Assembly (NCBI GenBank): GCA_024128875.1
Contig: JAMYFF010000001.1
Span: forward strand, 496,001 to 560,000
DNA: 64,000 bases
Direction: 5' to 3'
DNA from: Salinilacustrithrix flava
GTDB lineage: Bacteria > Actinomycetota > Acidimicrobiia > Acidimicrobiales > Salinilacustritrichaceae
Of the stretch, positions 43,405 through 50,837 are shown piece after piece (position 1 is the first letter of the stretch; every line of letters begins with the position of its first letter). The notes under the pieces were generated by a model. The model was not told where the DNA came from, ran no database searches, and worked only from the letters and a program-made list of their open reading frames with translations. The position numbers were made by a program, and so were the translations under genes.

Positions 43405-44223
43405 TCAGTCGTCATCCCCGTCGTCGTCCCGGTCATCGTCGCCGTCGTCGTCGAGGTCGTCGTCGTCCCGGTCTTCGTCGCCGTCGTCGTCCCGGTCGTC
43501 GTCTCGATCGCCATCGCGGTCGTCACCGACCTCGACCCGATCGTCGCGGTCCACGTCGCCACCGTCGTCGTCGACGTCGTCGGTGGTCGCCGGCGCCGTG
43601 GGGGCGGGGGTGCCGACGAAGACCTCGGACCCGGTCCGGTCGTCGGTGGCGTCGTCACGGACCCGGACCCGCTCGCGGATCTGGCCGTCCTCGATCTCGA
43701 CGTCGACCTGCACCCGGACGCTGCCCTGGCGGAAGTCCAGGTCCAGCTCGTGGCCGGCGGCCTGCTCGACGTCGACCGCCCATCCCGCAGCGGGTGCGGC
43801 TGCCACGAGGCGGAAGCCGGTGCCGTCGAAGGTGTAGGAGACCGTCCCCGCCGAAGCGGCGGCGAAGGAGCGGGTCCCGGTGGCCGGTGCGGCGGACGGG
43901 GTGGCGTCACCCGATGGCGGGGTCGGGTCGGGTGCGGCTGCGGGCGGGACGACCCCGGCGCAACGCGGGTCCGAGGCGTGCTCGGCCTCGTCGCAGGGAC
44001 CGGAGATGTCGATGCCGGACGCGCCGTCGGCGCTGTCGTCGGGGGCGCTGGATCGTGCATCGTCGCTGGTGGACGACGTCGGGCTCGACGACGCCGACGA
44101 CAGCTGGGTGGGGGCCGTCGACGAGGTCGACACCGCACCGCTGCTGGCGGCGACCACGCCGCCGAGGGCGAGGAGGCCGGCGGTGGCGACCGCAGCGACC
44201 GGGACGGGGATGGGGAGCTTCAT
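43405..44223 (-). CDS. Secreted protein with Asp-rich tail; shares domain with next gene
   Basis: 272 residues. Signal peptide (about 1-26), a Ser/Thr-rich linker with two Cys (GPCDEAEHASDPRCAG), a beta-rich domain at about 120-195 and an Asp/Arg-rich tail of some 50 residues. The domain (TRSFAAASAGTVSYTFDGTG, then APAAGWAVDVEQAAG) lines up with the C-terminal domain of the neighbouring gene at 44318. The tail alternates DDRDDD-like units. Together with the two-component system at 45016 it suggests a regulated surface system. No known family recognised. Confidence 0.6.
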   Translation of the reverse strand: MKLPIPVPVAAVATAGLLALGGVVAASSGAVSTSSTAPTQLSSASSSPTSSTSDDARSSAPDDSADGASGIDISGPCDEAEHASDPRCAGVVPPAAAPDPTPPSGDATPSAAPATGTRSFAAASAGTVSYTFDGTGFRLVAAAPAAGWAVDVEQAAGHELDLDFRQGSVRVQVDVEIEDGQIRERVRVRDDATDDRTGSEVFVGTPAPTAPATTDDVDDDGGDVDRDDRVEVGDDRDGDRDDDRDDDGDEDRDDDDLDDDGDDDRDDDGDDD

Positions 44224-44317
44224 GGTGGTCCTCCTGGAGCAGGTGGGGATGGTGTCGCCACCGTCTCCGATCCCAGACCAAGGCGGCCTCCGACGGACCT
44301 GAAGCCCACCTCAAGGC

Positions 44318-44902
44318 TCACTCGCCGTCGGGGCGCTCCTCGATGCGGTCCTGGGGCCCGCCCTCCCACCAGCCCTCGAGGCGGCTCTCGTGGGCGTCGT
44401 TCTCGAACTCGATCTTCACGCCGTTGCCGTGCTCCGGCTCGATCTCCACGTCGAAGCCCTGCGCCGGGTTGGCGAACACGACGGTCACGCCGCTCGGCGT
44501 GAACCGCAGTGAGGCCGTCCCGCCCACGAGCGTGTAGGTCCGGGTCTCACCGGCCGGTGCGGCCGTCGGCGGCGGCGCGGTGGTCGCCGGTGGGACGGTG
44601 GTGGTGGTGGGCGCGGGACCGGGGGCAGAGGTGGCGGGCACGGCGGCGTCCGAGCCGACCTCGGTGGTGGCGGTCTCCTCGGTCGACGGCAGCGTCGTGG
44701 ACGTCGACGACCCGGGCGCGGTCGAGGCCACCTCGGCCAGACGCTCCTCCACCTCGGCCGACGCCAGCGCGGCCGGCCGCTCCTCGGTGACGGACCGTCC
44801 GACGAGGGCGACGCCCCACGACGCGACCGCGACGGCGATCACGGCCGCGGCGACCCAGGCCACCGCCAGCGGGATGGCGCGACGGGCGCGATCGGCGGGC
44901 AC
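44318..44902 (-). CDS. Membrane-anchored protein, paralogous C-terminal domain
   Basis: 194 residues. Basic N-terminus, one membrane helix (about 12-32), a Ser/Thr/Pro linker and a C-terminal domain (about 125-180: TRTYTLVGGTASLRFTPSG, then NPAQGFDVEIEPEHGNGVKIEF) similar to that of the previous gene. The common frame is GTxSxxF, Gxxxx, A/NPAxGxxVxxExxxG. The start is uncertain; GTG 44902 gives a proper signal-anchor, while the open frame begins at a TTG at 44953. It is divergent from the response regulator across about 110 bp. Confidence 0.6.
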   Translation of the reverse strand: MPADRARRAIPLAVAWVAAAVIAVAVASWGVALVGRSVTEERPAALASAEVEERLAEVASTAPGSSTSTTLPSTEETATTEVGSDAAVPATSAPGPAPTTTTVPPATTAPPPTAAPAGETRTYTLVGGTASLRFTPSGVTVVFANPAQGFDVEIEPEHGNGVKIEFENDAHESRLEGWWEGGPQDRIEERPDGE

Positions 44903-45015
44903 GTGCCCATTCTGCGCCCGGGCCCGGTCAGCCGCAGCCCAAGGGAACCTCAAGGAACGGTGAAGCCCTCCGCTGGACCCGGCACCGGCGGCCGGGCCGC
45001 CGTACCGTGCCGGCC

Positions 45016-45720
45016 ATGGCGTCGGTGCTCGTGGTGGAGGACGATCAGCACATCCGCGAGGCGGTCGCCCGCAGCCTCGTCGACGCCGGCCACGCGGTGC
45101 GGACCGAGCCGACCGCTGCCGCCGCCCTCACCGCGGTGGTCGACTGGCGGCCCGACGTGGTGGTGCTCGACCTCGGCCTGCCCGACATGGACGGGAGCCA
45201 GGTGCTGCCCATGCTGCGCAGCGTGTCCGACGTGCCCGTCATCGTGGCCACCGCCCGGGACGACGAGCAGGAGATGGTGCGGCTCCTCGACGCCGGCGCC
45301 GACGACTACGTGGTCAAGCCGTACTCGGGCGAGCAGCTCGTCGCCCGCATCCGTGCCGTGCTCCGGCGCCGGTCGCCCGATGGAAGCGCGCCCGGTCCGC
45401 TCCGGGTCGGCGGCCTGGCCGTCGACGTGGCCCGACGGGTCGCCACCGTCGAGGGTCAGCCGCTGGAGCTGAGCCGGCTCGAGTTCGACCTGCTCGCCCA
45501 CCTCGTGGCCCGTAGCCCCGAGGTCGTTTCGCGGCGCGAGCTGCTCGCCGAGGTCTGGCACCAGCCCCACGGCGGTGGAGACAAGACCGTGGACGTGCAC
45601 CTGTCCTGGCTGCGACGGAAGCTGGGCGAGACCGCGGCCGAGCCCCGCTACCTGCACACGATCCGCGGCGTCGGGATCAAGCTGGAGGACCCGACCGCCC
45701 GGGAGAGCGGCTCGGGGTGA
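45016..45720 (+). CDS. OmpR/PhoB-family response regulator
   Basis: 234 residues. REC domain: VLVVEDDQHIREA, phosphoacceptor D52 in VVVLDLGLPDMDG, Lys in DYVVKPYSGEQL; winged-helix DNA-binding domain from about 135 with SRLEFDLLAHLVARSPEVVSRRELLAEVW and TVDVHLSWLRRKLG. ATG 45016 is chosen over 45007. It is translationally coupled to the histidine kinase gene (GTGA). The two paralogous surface proteins upstream are its likely targets. Confidence 0.93.
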   Translation: MASVLVVEDDQHIREAVARSLVDAGHAVRTEPTAAAALTAVVDWRPDVVVLDLGLPDMDGSQVLPMLRSVSDVPVIVATARDDEQEMVRLLDAGADDYVVKPYSGEQLVARIRAVLRRRSPDGSAPGPLRVGGLAVDVARRVATVEGQPLELSRLEFDLLAHLVARSPEVVSRRELLAEVWHQPHGGGDKTVDVHLSWLRRKLGETAAEPRYLHTIRGVGIKLEDPTARESGSG

Positions 45721-47015
45721 GGCGCCGCCTGCTGCTGGTCGTCCTGGCGGCCAGCTCGCTCGTCGTGGTGGCCTTCGCCGTGCCGCTCGGCCTGCTGGTG
45801 CGCACCGTCGCGGAGGACCGGGCGATGGACGCTGCCGAGCGCGACGCCGCGGCTCTGGCCCCGGTGCTCGCCCTCACCGATGACGTCGAGCGCCTCACCG
45901 CAGCCGTGGAGCGGACGTCCACGGGGTCCGACGGTCGACTCGTGGTCTGGCTGCCCGACGGCCGGGTCATCGGCGGGACCGGAACCGACGAGCGCGAGCT
46001 CGAGGAGGCAGCCGCCCGCTCCCTGGCCCTGGCCCGCACGGGCCTCGGCTTCTCCGAGTCGGTCGGCGACGGGGTGGACGTGTGGGTGCCGGTCGTTCTT
46101 GGCGAGGACTCGGTGGCCGCCATCCGGGCCCACGTGCCCGGGGAGCTGCGCCGGGACGGTGTGGCGACGTCGTGGCTGGCCCTGGGCGGCGTCGCGGTCG
46201 TGCTCGTGATCGGCTCGTGCGTGGTGGCCGACCGCCTGGCCCGCTCCCTCACCCGGGACGCCGGCGAGCTGTCCGCCACCGCCCGTGCGCTCGCCGAGGG
46301 CGACCCCCTGGCGCGCGCCGCGACCAGCGACACGCCGGAGCTGGCCGCCGCGGGCCGTGCCCTCAACCTGCTGGCCGATCGCATCGACGAGCTGCGCTCG
46401 GCGGAGCGCGAGCGGGTCGCCGACCTCTCCCACCGCCTGCGCACGCCGCTCACCGCCCTGCGCCTGGACGCCGAAGCGAGCGGGTCCCCGAGCCTCAGCG
46501 CCGGCGTCGACCGCCTCGAGGCCGCGGTCACCGAGCTGGTGCAGGCCGCTCGCCGGCCGCTGCACGGCGCGCCGGTGGCGGCCACGACCGACCTGGCGGC
46601 CGTCGTCCGGGCGCGCACCGACTTCTGGTCCCTGCTCGCCGAGGAGGACGGCCGGGCCTGGACCGTCGACGTGCCGGCGGGGCCGGTGCCGGTGCGGGCC
46701 GACGCCGACGAGCTGGAGGCGGTGCTCGACGCCCTCCTCGGCAACGTCCACAGCCACACCCCGGCCGGCGCCCCCTACGCCGTCTCGCTCACGGTCGATG
46801 CCGGACGGGCGCTGCTCGCGGTGGACGACGCCGGTCCCGGCATCGCCGATCCGGCGCGAGCCCGGGGGCGCGGCGTGTCCGGGGGCGGCTCCACCGGGCT
46901 CGGCCTCGACATCGCGACCCGCGTCGCGACCGACGCCGGTGGCGACCTGCGCGTCGACGTGGCGCCGTCCGGCGGGGCGCGGATCGTCCTCGACATCCCG
47001 GTGACCACCCCCTGA
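45717..47015 (+). CDS. Sensor histidine kinase
   Basis: 432 residues. Two membrane helices (about 6-25 and 152-172) enclose a sensing domain of about 125 residues with no known fold. HAMP-like region follows, then the dimerisation helix with H239 in RVADLSHRLRTPLTALRLDAE, and an ATPase domain with NVHSHTPAGAPY (N box), VDDAGPGIADPA and GGSTGLGLDIATRVA. Partner of the response regulator just upstream. The gene ends at a dispersed palindrome. Confidence 0.92.
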   Translation: MRRRLLLVVLAASSLVVVAFAVPLGLLVRTVAEDRAMDAAERDAAALAPVLALTDDVERLTAAVERTSTGSDGRLVVWLPDGRVIGGTGTDERELEEAAARSLALARTGLGFSESVGDGVDVWVPVVLGEDSVAAIRAHVPGELRRDGVATSWLALGGVAVVLVIGSCVVADRLARSLTRDAGELSATARALAEGDPLARAATSDTPELAAAGRALNLLADRIDELRSAERERVADLSHRLRTPLTALRLDAEASGSPSLSAGVDRLEAAVTELVQAARRPLHGAPVAATTDLAAVVRARTDFWSLLAEEDGRAWTVDVPAGPVPVRADADELEAVLDALLGNVHSHTPAGAPYAVSLTVDAGRALLAVDDAGPGIADPARARGRGVSGGGSTGLGLDIATRVATDAGGDLRVDVAPSGGARIVLDIPVTTP

Positions 47016-47017
47016 CT

Positions 47018-47060
47018 TCTGGCAGCGGCCACGGAACGCCGTTCCGCCGTCGCTGCCAGA
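47018..47060. repeat. Dispersed palindrome family (TCTGGCAGCGG type)
   Basis: Left arm 47018-47037, loop GCC, right arm 47041-47060. TCTGGCAGCG/CGCTGCCAGA and CGGAAC/GTTCCG pair with four mismatches between. Same building blocks as 35903-35952. It lies between the ends of the convergent kinase and CDF genes and can terminate both. Confidence 0.75.
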
Positions 47061-47063
47061 TCG

Positions 47064-48002
47064 CTACCACTCGAGCTCGTCGCACCCCGTGTGGTCGGAG
47101 GGCTCCACCTGCAGCGTGGCGTGGGCGATGCGGTAGCGGTCCTGCAGGAGCGCCCGGGCCTGGTCCAACACGTCGTGGCCGTCGACCCCTGGCTCCACCA
47201 CCAGGTGTGCGGTGGCGTTCTCCATCTCGGAGGTGAGCGTCCACACGTGGAGGTCGTGGACGTCCAGCACGTCGGGCAGGGCGGCCAGGTCGGCGCGCAG
47301 AGCCACCAGGTCGATGGTCGGCGGGGCGGACTGCAGCAGGATCCGGACGGCCTGGCGACCGAGGCGGACCGTGCGGGGCAGGATCCACAGGCCGATGAGC
47401 GCGCCGACCAGGGGATCCACCCAGGTCCAGCCGAACAGCTCGAGGAGCACCGCGGCGACGATCACGCCCACCGAGCCGAGGGTGTCGGCCACCACCTCGA
47501 GGTAGGCGCCCTCGACGTTGATGGACTCCTTGGCCCCCTCGCGGAGCAGGGCGAACGCCACCAGGTTCACGAGCAGGCCGAGGACGGCCACGACCAGCAT
47601 CGGTCCGGTGTCGATCTCGGGATCGCCGCCGATGCGCCGCACCGCCTCGACGAGGATGTAGACGGCGACGCCGACGAGCAGCAGCGCGTTGACGAAGGCA
47701 GCGAGGATCTCGAGGCGGTAGAGACCGAAGGTGTGCTGGCTCGTCTCGCTCCGGTGGGCGGCGCCGGCCTGGTGCCGGTCGGCGAGCTGGATCGCGGCCA
47801 GCGCCATGCCGAGGCCGACGACGTCGGTGAGCATGTGGCCGGCGTCGGAGAGCAGGGCGAGGGAGTTGGTGAGCACGCCCGCCACCGCCTCGACCACGAA
47901 GAAGACGGCGATCAGCCCGAAGGAGATCGCCAGCCGGCGTCGGTGCCGGGTCCCGGCCCGTTGGCCGGCGAGGCCGTGGCCGTGGTCGTGCCCTGCTCCC
48001 AT
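47064..48002 (-). CDS. Cation diffusion facilitator (CDF) metal transporter
   Basis: 312 residues, six membrane helices. His-rich N-terminus GHDHGHGL; first metal site in LTNSLALLSDAGHMLTDVVGLG (HxxxD) and second in YLEVVADTLGSVGVI; C-terminal cytoplasmic domain with DVHDLHVWTLTSEMENATAHLVV. It exports Zn2+ or related ions by proton exchange. It is divergent from selO with little space for promoters. ZitB/CzcD-type is most likely. Confidence 0.9.
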   Translation of the reverse strand: MGAGHDHGHGLAGQRAGTRHRRRLAISFGLIAVFFVVEAVAGVLTNSLALLSDAGHMLTDVVGLGMALAAIQLADRHQAGAAHRSETSQHTFGLYRLEILAAFVNALLLVGVAVYILVEAVRRIGGDPEIDTGPMLVVAVLGLLVNLVAFALLREGAKESINVEGAYLEVVADTLGSVGVIVAAVLLELFGWTWVDPLVGALIGLWILPRTVRLGRQAVRILLQSAPPTIDLVALRADLAALPDVLDVHDLHVWTLTSEMENATAHLVVEPGVDGHDVLDQARALLQDRYRIAHATLQVEPSDHTGCDELEW

Positions 48003-48105
48003 CGGGGGCCAGGTTACGGAGCGCCGGGTTGGCGGACCCGACCCGCGGCCTCAGACTGGGTGGATCACCGAGCTCCAGACCGACCTCGCCGCCCAGCCGT
48101 CCCCG

Positions 48106-49704
48106 CTGTTCGACGCCCTGACGTGGGACGACCGCTTCGTCCGCGGCCTCCCGGGTGACGCCCGGTCCGAGGTCTTCCCTCGCCAGGTACCCGGCGCAGC
48201 GTGGTCCCCGGTGCGCCCCACGCCCGTCACCGCGCCACGGCTTCGGGCCTGGTCCCCGGAGGTCGCTGGCCCGCTCGGTCTGCCGGCGTCCCCCAGCCCG
48301 GCGGAGTCCGACGAGATCGCCCGGGTGCTGTCCGGCAACTCGGTCGTCGAGGGGATGACCCCGCGCGCCGACCGGTACGGCGGGCACCAGTTCGGCAACT
48401 GGGCCGGCCAGCTCGGTGACGGGCGCGCCATCGCCCTCGGCGAGGTCGTCGACGCCGACGGCACGAACCAGACCCTGCAGCTGAAGGGTGCGGGGCCCAC
48501 GCCCTACTCCCGCTCCGCGGACGGTCGCGCCGTGCTGCGCTCGTCGGTGCGCGAGTTCCTGTGCAGCGAGGCCATGCACCACCTCGGCGTGCCGACCACC
48601 CGCGCCCTGTCGCTCGTCACCACCGGCGACCAGGTCGTGCGCGACATGTTCTACGACGGCCACCCCGCGCCCGAGTCCGGCGCCGTCGTGTGCCGCGTCG
48701 CCCCGTCGTTCACCCGCTTCGGCACCTTCGAGCTGCCCGCGTCCCTCGGCGAGGAGGACCTCCTCCGCCAGCTCGTCGACCACACCCTCACCCACGACTT
48801 CCCGCACCTCGGCACGCCCCGCGACGACCAGCACCGCCGGGAGCTCATGGTCGACCTCTTCGACGAGGTCTGCCGGCGGACCGCGTCGCTGATGATCGAC
48901 TGGATGCGGGTGGGCTTCGTCCACGGGGTGATGAACACCGACAACCTGTCGATCCTCGGCCTCACCATCGACTACGGGCCCTACGGCTGGCTCGAGCCCT
49001 ACGACGAGGGCTGGACCCCCAACACCACCGACCGGCACATGAAGCGCTACCGCTACGGCACGCAGCCGATCGTGGCCCAGTGGAACCTGTCCCGCCTCGG
49101 CGGGGCCTTCCACGTGCTCGTCGGCGACGCCACCATGCTCGAGGCCAGCCTCGGGTCCTACGCCGCCACGATCGAGCAGGAGCTGCCCCGGGCGTGGCTG
49201 GCCAAGCTCGGCATCGGGGTCGACGGCATCGTGGCCGAACCGGACCGTCGGCTGGTGGCCGAGCTCCACGAGGTGCTGTCGAGCACCGAGATCGACAGCA
49301 CGATCTTCTTCCGCTCGCTGCCCGACGTGGCCACCCTCGACCGCACCGCCACCGATCGCTCGCTGGTCGAGCCGGTGCTCGCGGCGAGCTACGCCCCCGA
49401 CGAGATCACCGGCGACGTGCTGGCCGGCCTCGCCGGCTGGTTGCGCCGCTGGCGCGACCGCCTCGACGTCGACGATCCTCGCGCCACCATGGACGCCGTG
49501 AACCCCAAGTACGTGCTGCGCAACTACCTGGCCCAGCTGGCCATCGACGCGGCCGAGCAGGACGACGACAGCCTCATCGCCGAGCTCCACGACACGCTGC
49601 GCCGGCCCTACGACGAGCAGCCCGGGCGCGAGCGCTTCGCCGAGAAGCGACCGGAGTGGGCCCGCGAACGGGCCGGCTGCTCGATGCTCTCCTGCAGCTC
49701 GTAG
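48106..49704 (+). CDS. selO: SelO family protein adenylyltransferase (UPF0061), non-standard start
   Basis: About 532 residues. Pseudokinase-fold enzyme that AMPylates proteins. Family blocks: YGGHQFGNWAGQLGDGRA, LKGAGPTPYSRSADGRAVLRSSVREFL, HGVMNTDNLSILGLTIDYGPYGWLEPYD, NPKYVLRNYL, and the redox C-terminus GCSMLSCSS. The conserved N-terminus FDALTWDDRFVRGLPGD has no ATG, GTG or TTG before it for many codons; the first in-frame one is GTG 48211, which would cut conserved sequence. I place the start at CTG 48106; ATC 48064 or a sequence error are alternatives. Confidence 0.85.
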   Translation: MFDALTWDDRFVRGLPGDARSEVFPRQVPGAAWSPVRPTPVTAPRLRAWSPEVAGPLGLPASPSPAESDEIARVLSGNSVVEGMTPRADRYGGHQFGNWAGQLGDGRAIALGEVVDADGTNQTLQLKGAGPTPYSRSADGRAVLRSSVREFLCSEAMHHLGVPTTRALSLVTTGDQVVRDMFYDGHPAPESGAVVCRVAPSFTRFGTFELPASLGEEDLLRQLVDHTLTHDFPHLGTPRDDQHRRELMVDLFDEVCRRTASLMIDWMRVGFVHGVMNTDNLSILGLTIDYGPYGWLEPYDEGWTPNTTDRHMKRYRYGTQPIVAQWNLSRLGGAFHVLVGDATMLEASLGSYAATIEQELPRAWLAKLGIGVDGIVAEPDRRLVAELHEVLSSTEIDSTIFFRSLPDVATLDRTATDRSLVEPVLAASYAPDEITGDVLAGLAGWLRRWRDRLDVDDPRATMDAVNPKYVLRNYLAQLAIDAAEQDDDSLIAELHDTLRRPYDEQPGRERFAEKRPEWARERAGCSMLSCSS

Positions 49705-49736
49705 AACCTGTGCGGATCCGTCACATCCACCGTCGA

Positions 49737-49803
49737 TCCGGGCTGGCGGCTCCGCCGCCGAAGGGCACCGTGACATGGGTCCCCTCGCCTGTCGGCTCGG
49801 GTC
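49737..49803 (+). repeat. 65-bp dispersed repeat, copy B
   Basis: Matches the reverse complement of 17363-17425 over about 65 bp (shared GGCGGCTCCGCCGCC, ACATGGGTC, CCTCGCCT). Here it fills most of the gap between selO and the asparaginase ATG at 49811, so it forms the leader of the latter. The inner GGCGGC-TCC-GCCGCC can fold. Confidence 0.65.
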
Positions 49804-49810
49804 CTCCGAC

Positions 49811-50773
49811 ATGACCGAACCGCTCATGGTCGAGCTCTGGCGCGGCCCGCACGTCGAGAGCCGCCACGTGGTCCACGCCGTCGTCGCCGACGTCGAGGGC
49901 AACGTCACCCGGTGCTGGGGCGACCCGGACCGGCTCACCCACCCGCGCTCGGCGGTGAAGCCCCTGCAGGCCCTGCCCCTGGTGGAGACCGGTGCCGCCG
50001 ATGCGTTCGATCTCGGCCCCGTGCAGCTCGCGCTCGCCTGCGCCTCCCACAACGGCGAACCCGGCCACGTCGCCGCGGTCGATGCCTGGCTCACCCGCAT
50101 CGGGTGCACCGCCGACGACCTCGAGTGCGGTGTCGAGCAGGCCCACCGCGACGTCGACCCGGGGGCCACCGCGGCCCGCAACAACTGCTCGGGCAAGCAC
50201 GCCGGCTTCCTCACCGTCGCCCGCCACCTCGGCGTCGACACCGCCGGCTACATCCAGCCCGGCCACCCCGTGCAGGAGCTGGTCCGGGCCGCGCTCGCCG
50301 AGACCACCCGGACCGCGCTCGACCCGGCCGAGGCCGGCATCGACGGCTGCGGCATCCCGGTCCACCCGATGCCGCTGCACGCCATCGCCACCGCGGCGGC
50401 CGGGTTCGGCACACCGACCGAGTGGCCGCCCGCGCGCGTTGACGCGGCCCGACGGCTGGCCGCCGCCATGGTCGCCGAACCTTGGTTCGTCGCCGGCACC
50501 GGCCGCCTCTGCACCGACCTCCTCGCCGCGGCGGACGGCGAGGTCCTCGTGAAGACCGGCGCCGAGGGCGTGCAGCTCGCCGTCGTCCCCCGCCTCGGCC
50601 TCGGCATCGCCATCAAGGCCGAGGACGGCAGCCGCCCGGCGTCGGAGGTCGCGCTCGGCCACGTGCTGGCCGAGGTCGAGGGCACCGACCGCACCGAGGT
50701 GTTCGACCCCCGCCGGCGCATCACCAACCACGTCGGCACCCACGTCGCCGACCTCCGCGTCGCCCCCACCTGA
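49811..50773 (+). CDS. Asparaginase (type II / Rhizobium-type)
   Basis: 320 residues. Hydrolyses asparagine to aspartate; a beta-lactamase-like fold unrelated to E. coli AnsB. Conserved motifs: HPRSAVKPLQALPLVETG with the SxxK Ser-Lys pair, LALACASHNGEPGHV, RNNCSGKHAGFLTVARH, and GIDGCGIPVHPMPLHAIA. The Cys residues seen in metal-binding members are present. ATG 49811 is chosen over a longer frame that enters the 65-bp repeat. Confidence 0.88.
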   Translation: MTEPLMVELWRGPHVESRHVVHAVVADVEGNVTRCWGDPDRLTHPRSAVKPLQALPLVETGAADAFDLGPVQLALACASHNGEPGHVAAVDAWLTRIGCTADDLECGVEQAHRDVDPGATAARNNCSGKHAGFLTVARHLGVDTAGYIQPGHPVQELVRAALAETTRTALDPAEAGIDGCGIPVHPMPLHAIATAAAGFGTPTEWPPARVDAARRLAAAMVAEPWFVAGTGRLCTDLLAAADGEVLVKTGAEGVQLAVVPRLGLGIAIKAEDGSRPASEVALGHVLAEVEGTDRTEVFDPRRRITNHVGTHVADLRVAPT

Positions 50774-50775
50774 AG

Positions 50776-50836
50776 CTGGCAACGGAACCTGGAACTGGCA
50801 GTGCTGCGGTAGCGCGCTACACCACGACTGCCAGTT
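50776..50836. repeat. Dispersed palindrome family, compound element
   Basis: CTGGCAACGGAAC (50776-50788) precedes a palindrome: AACTGGCAGT (50793-50802) pairs with ACTGCCAGTT (50827-50836), and the centre GTAGCGCGCTAC (50809-50820) is itself a perfect palindrome. It is located between the convergent asparaginase and GMC genes, 2 bp from the latter's stop. Confidence 0.75.
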
Positions 50837-50837
50837 T

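Noticed and set aside
43423..43601. Ser/Arg-rich plus-strand peptide within the GTCGTC tract
   Set aside because: It is the reverse strand of the Asp-rich tail of the gene at 43405; that gene has a signal peptide and a domain.
46789..50241. Minus-strand frame of 1150 codons, the longest in the window
   Set aside because: Crosses antisense to the histidine kinase, selO and asparaginase and is a shadow of the CDF gene in a different frame; pure high-GC artefact.
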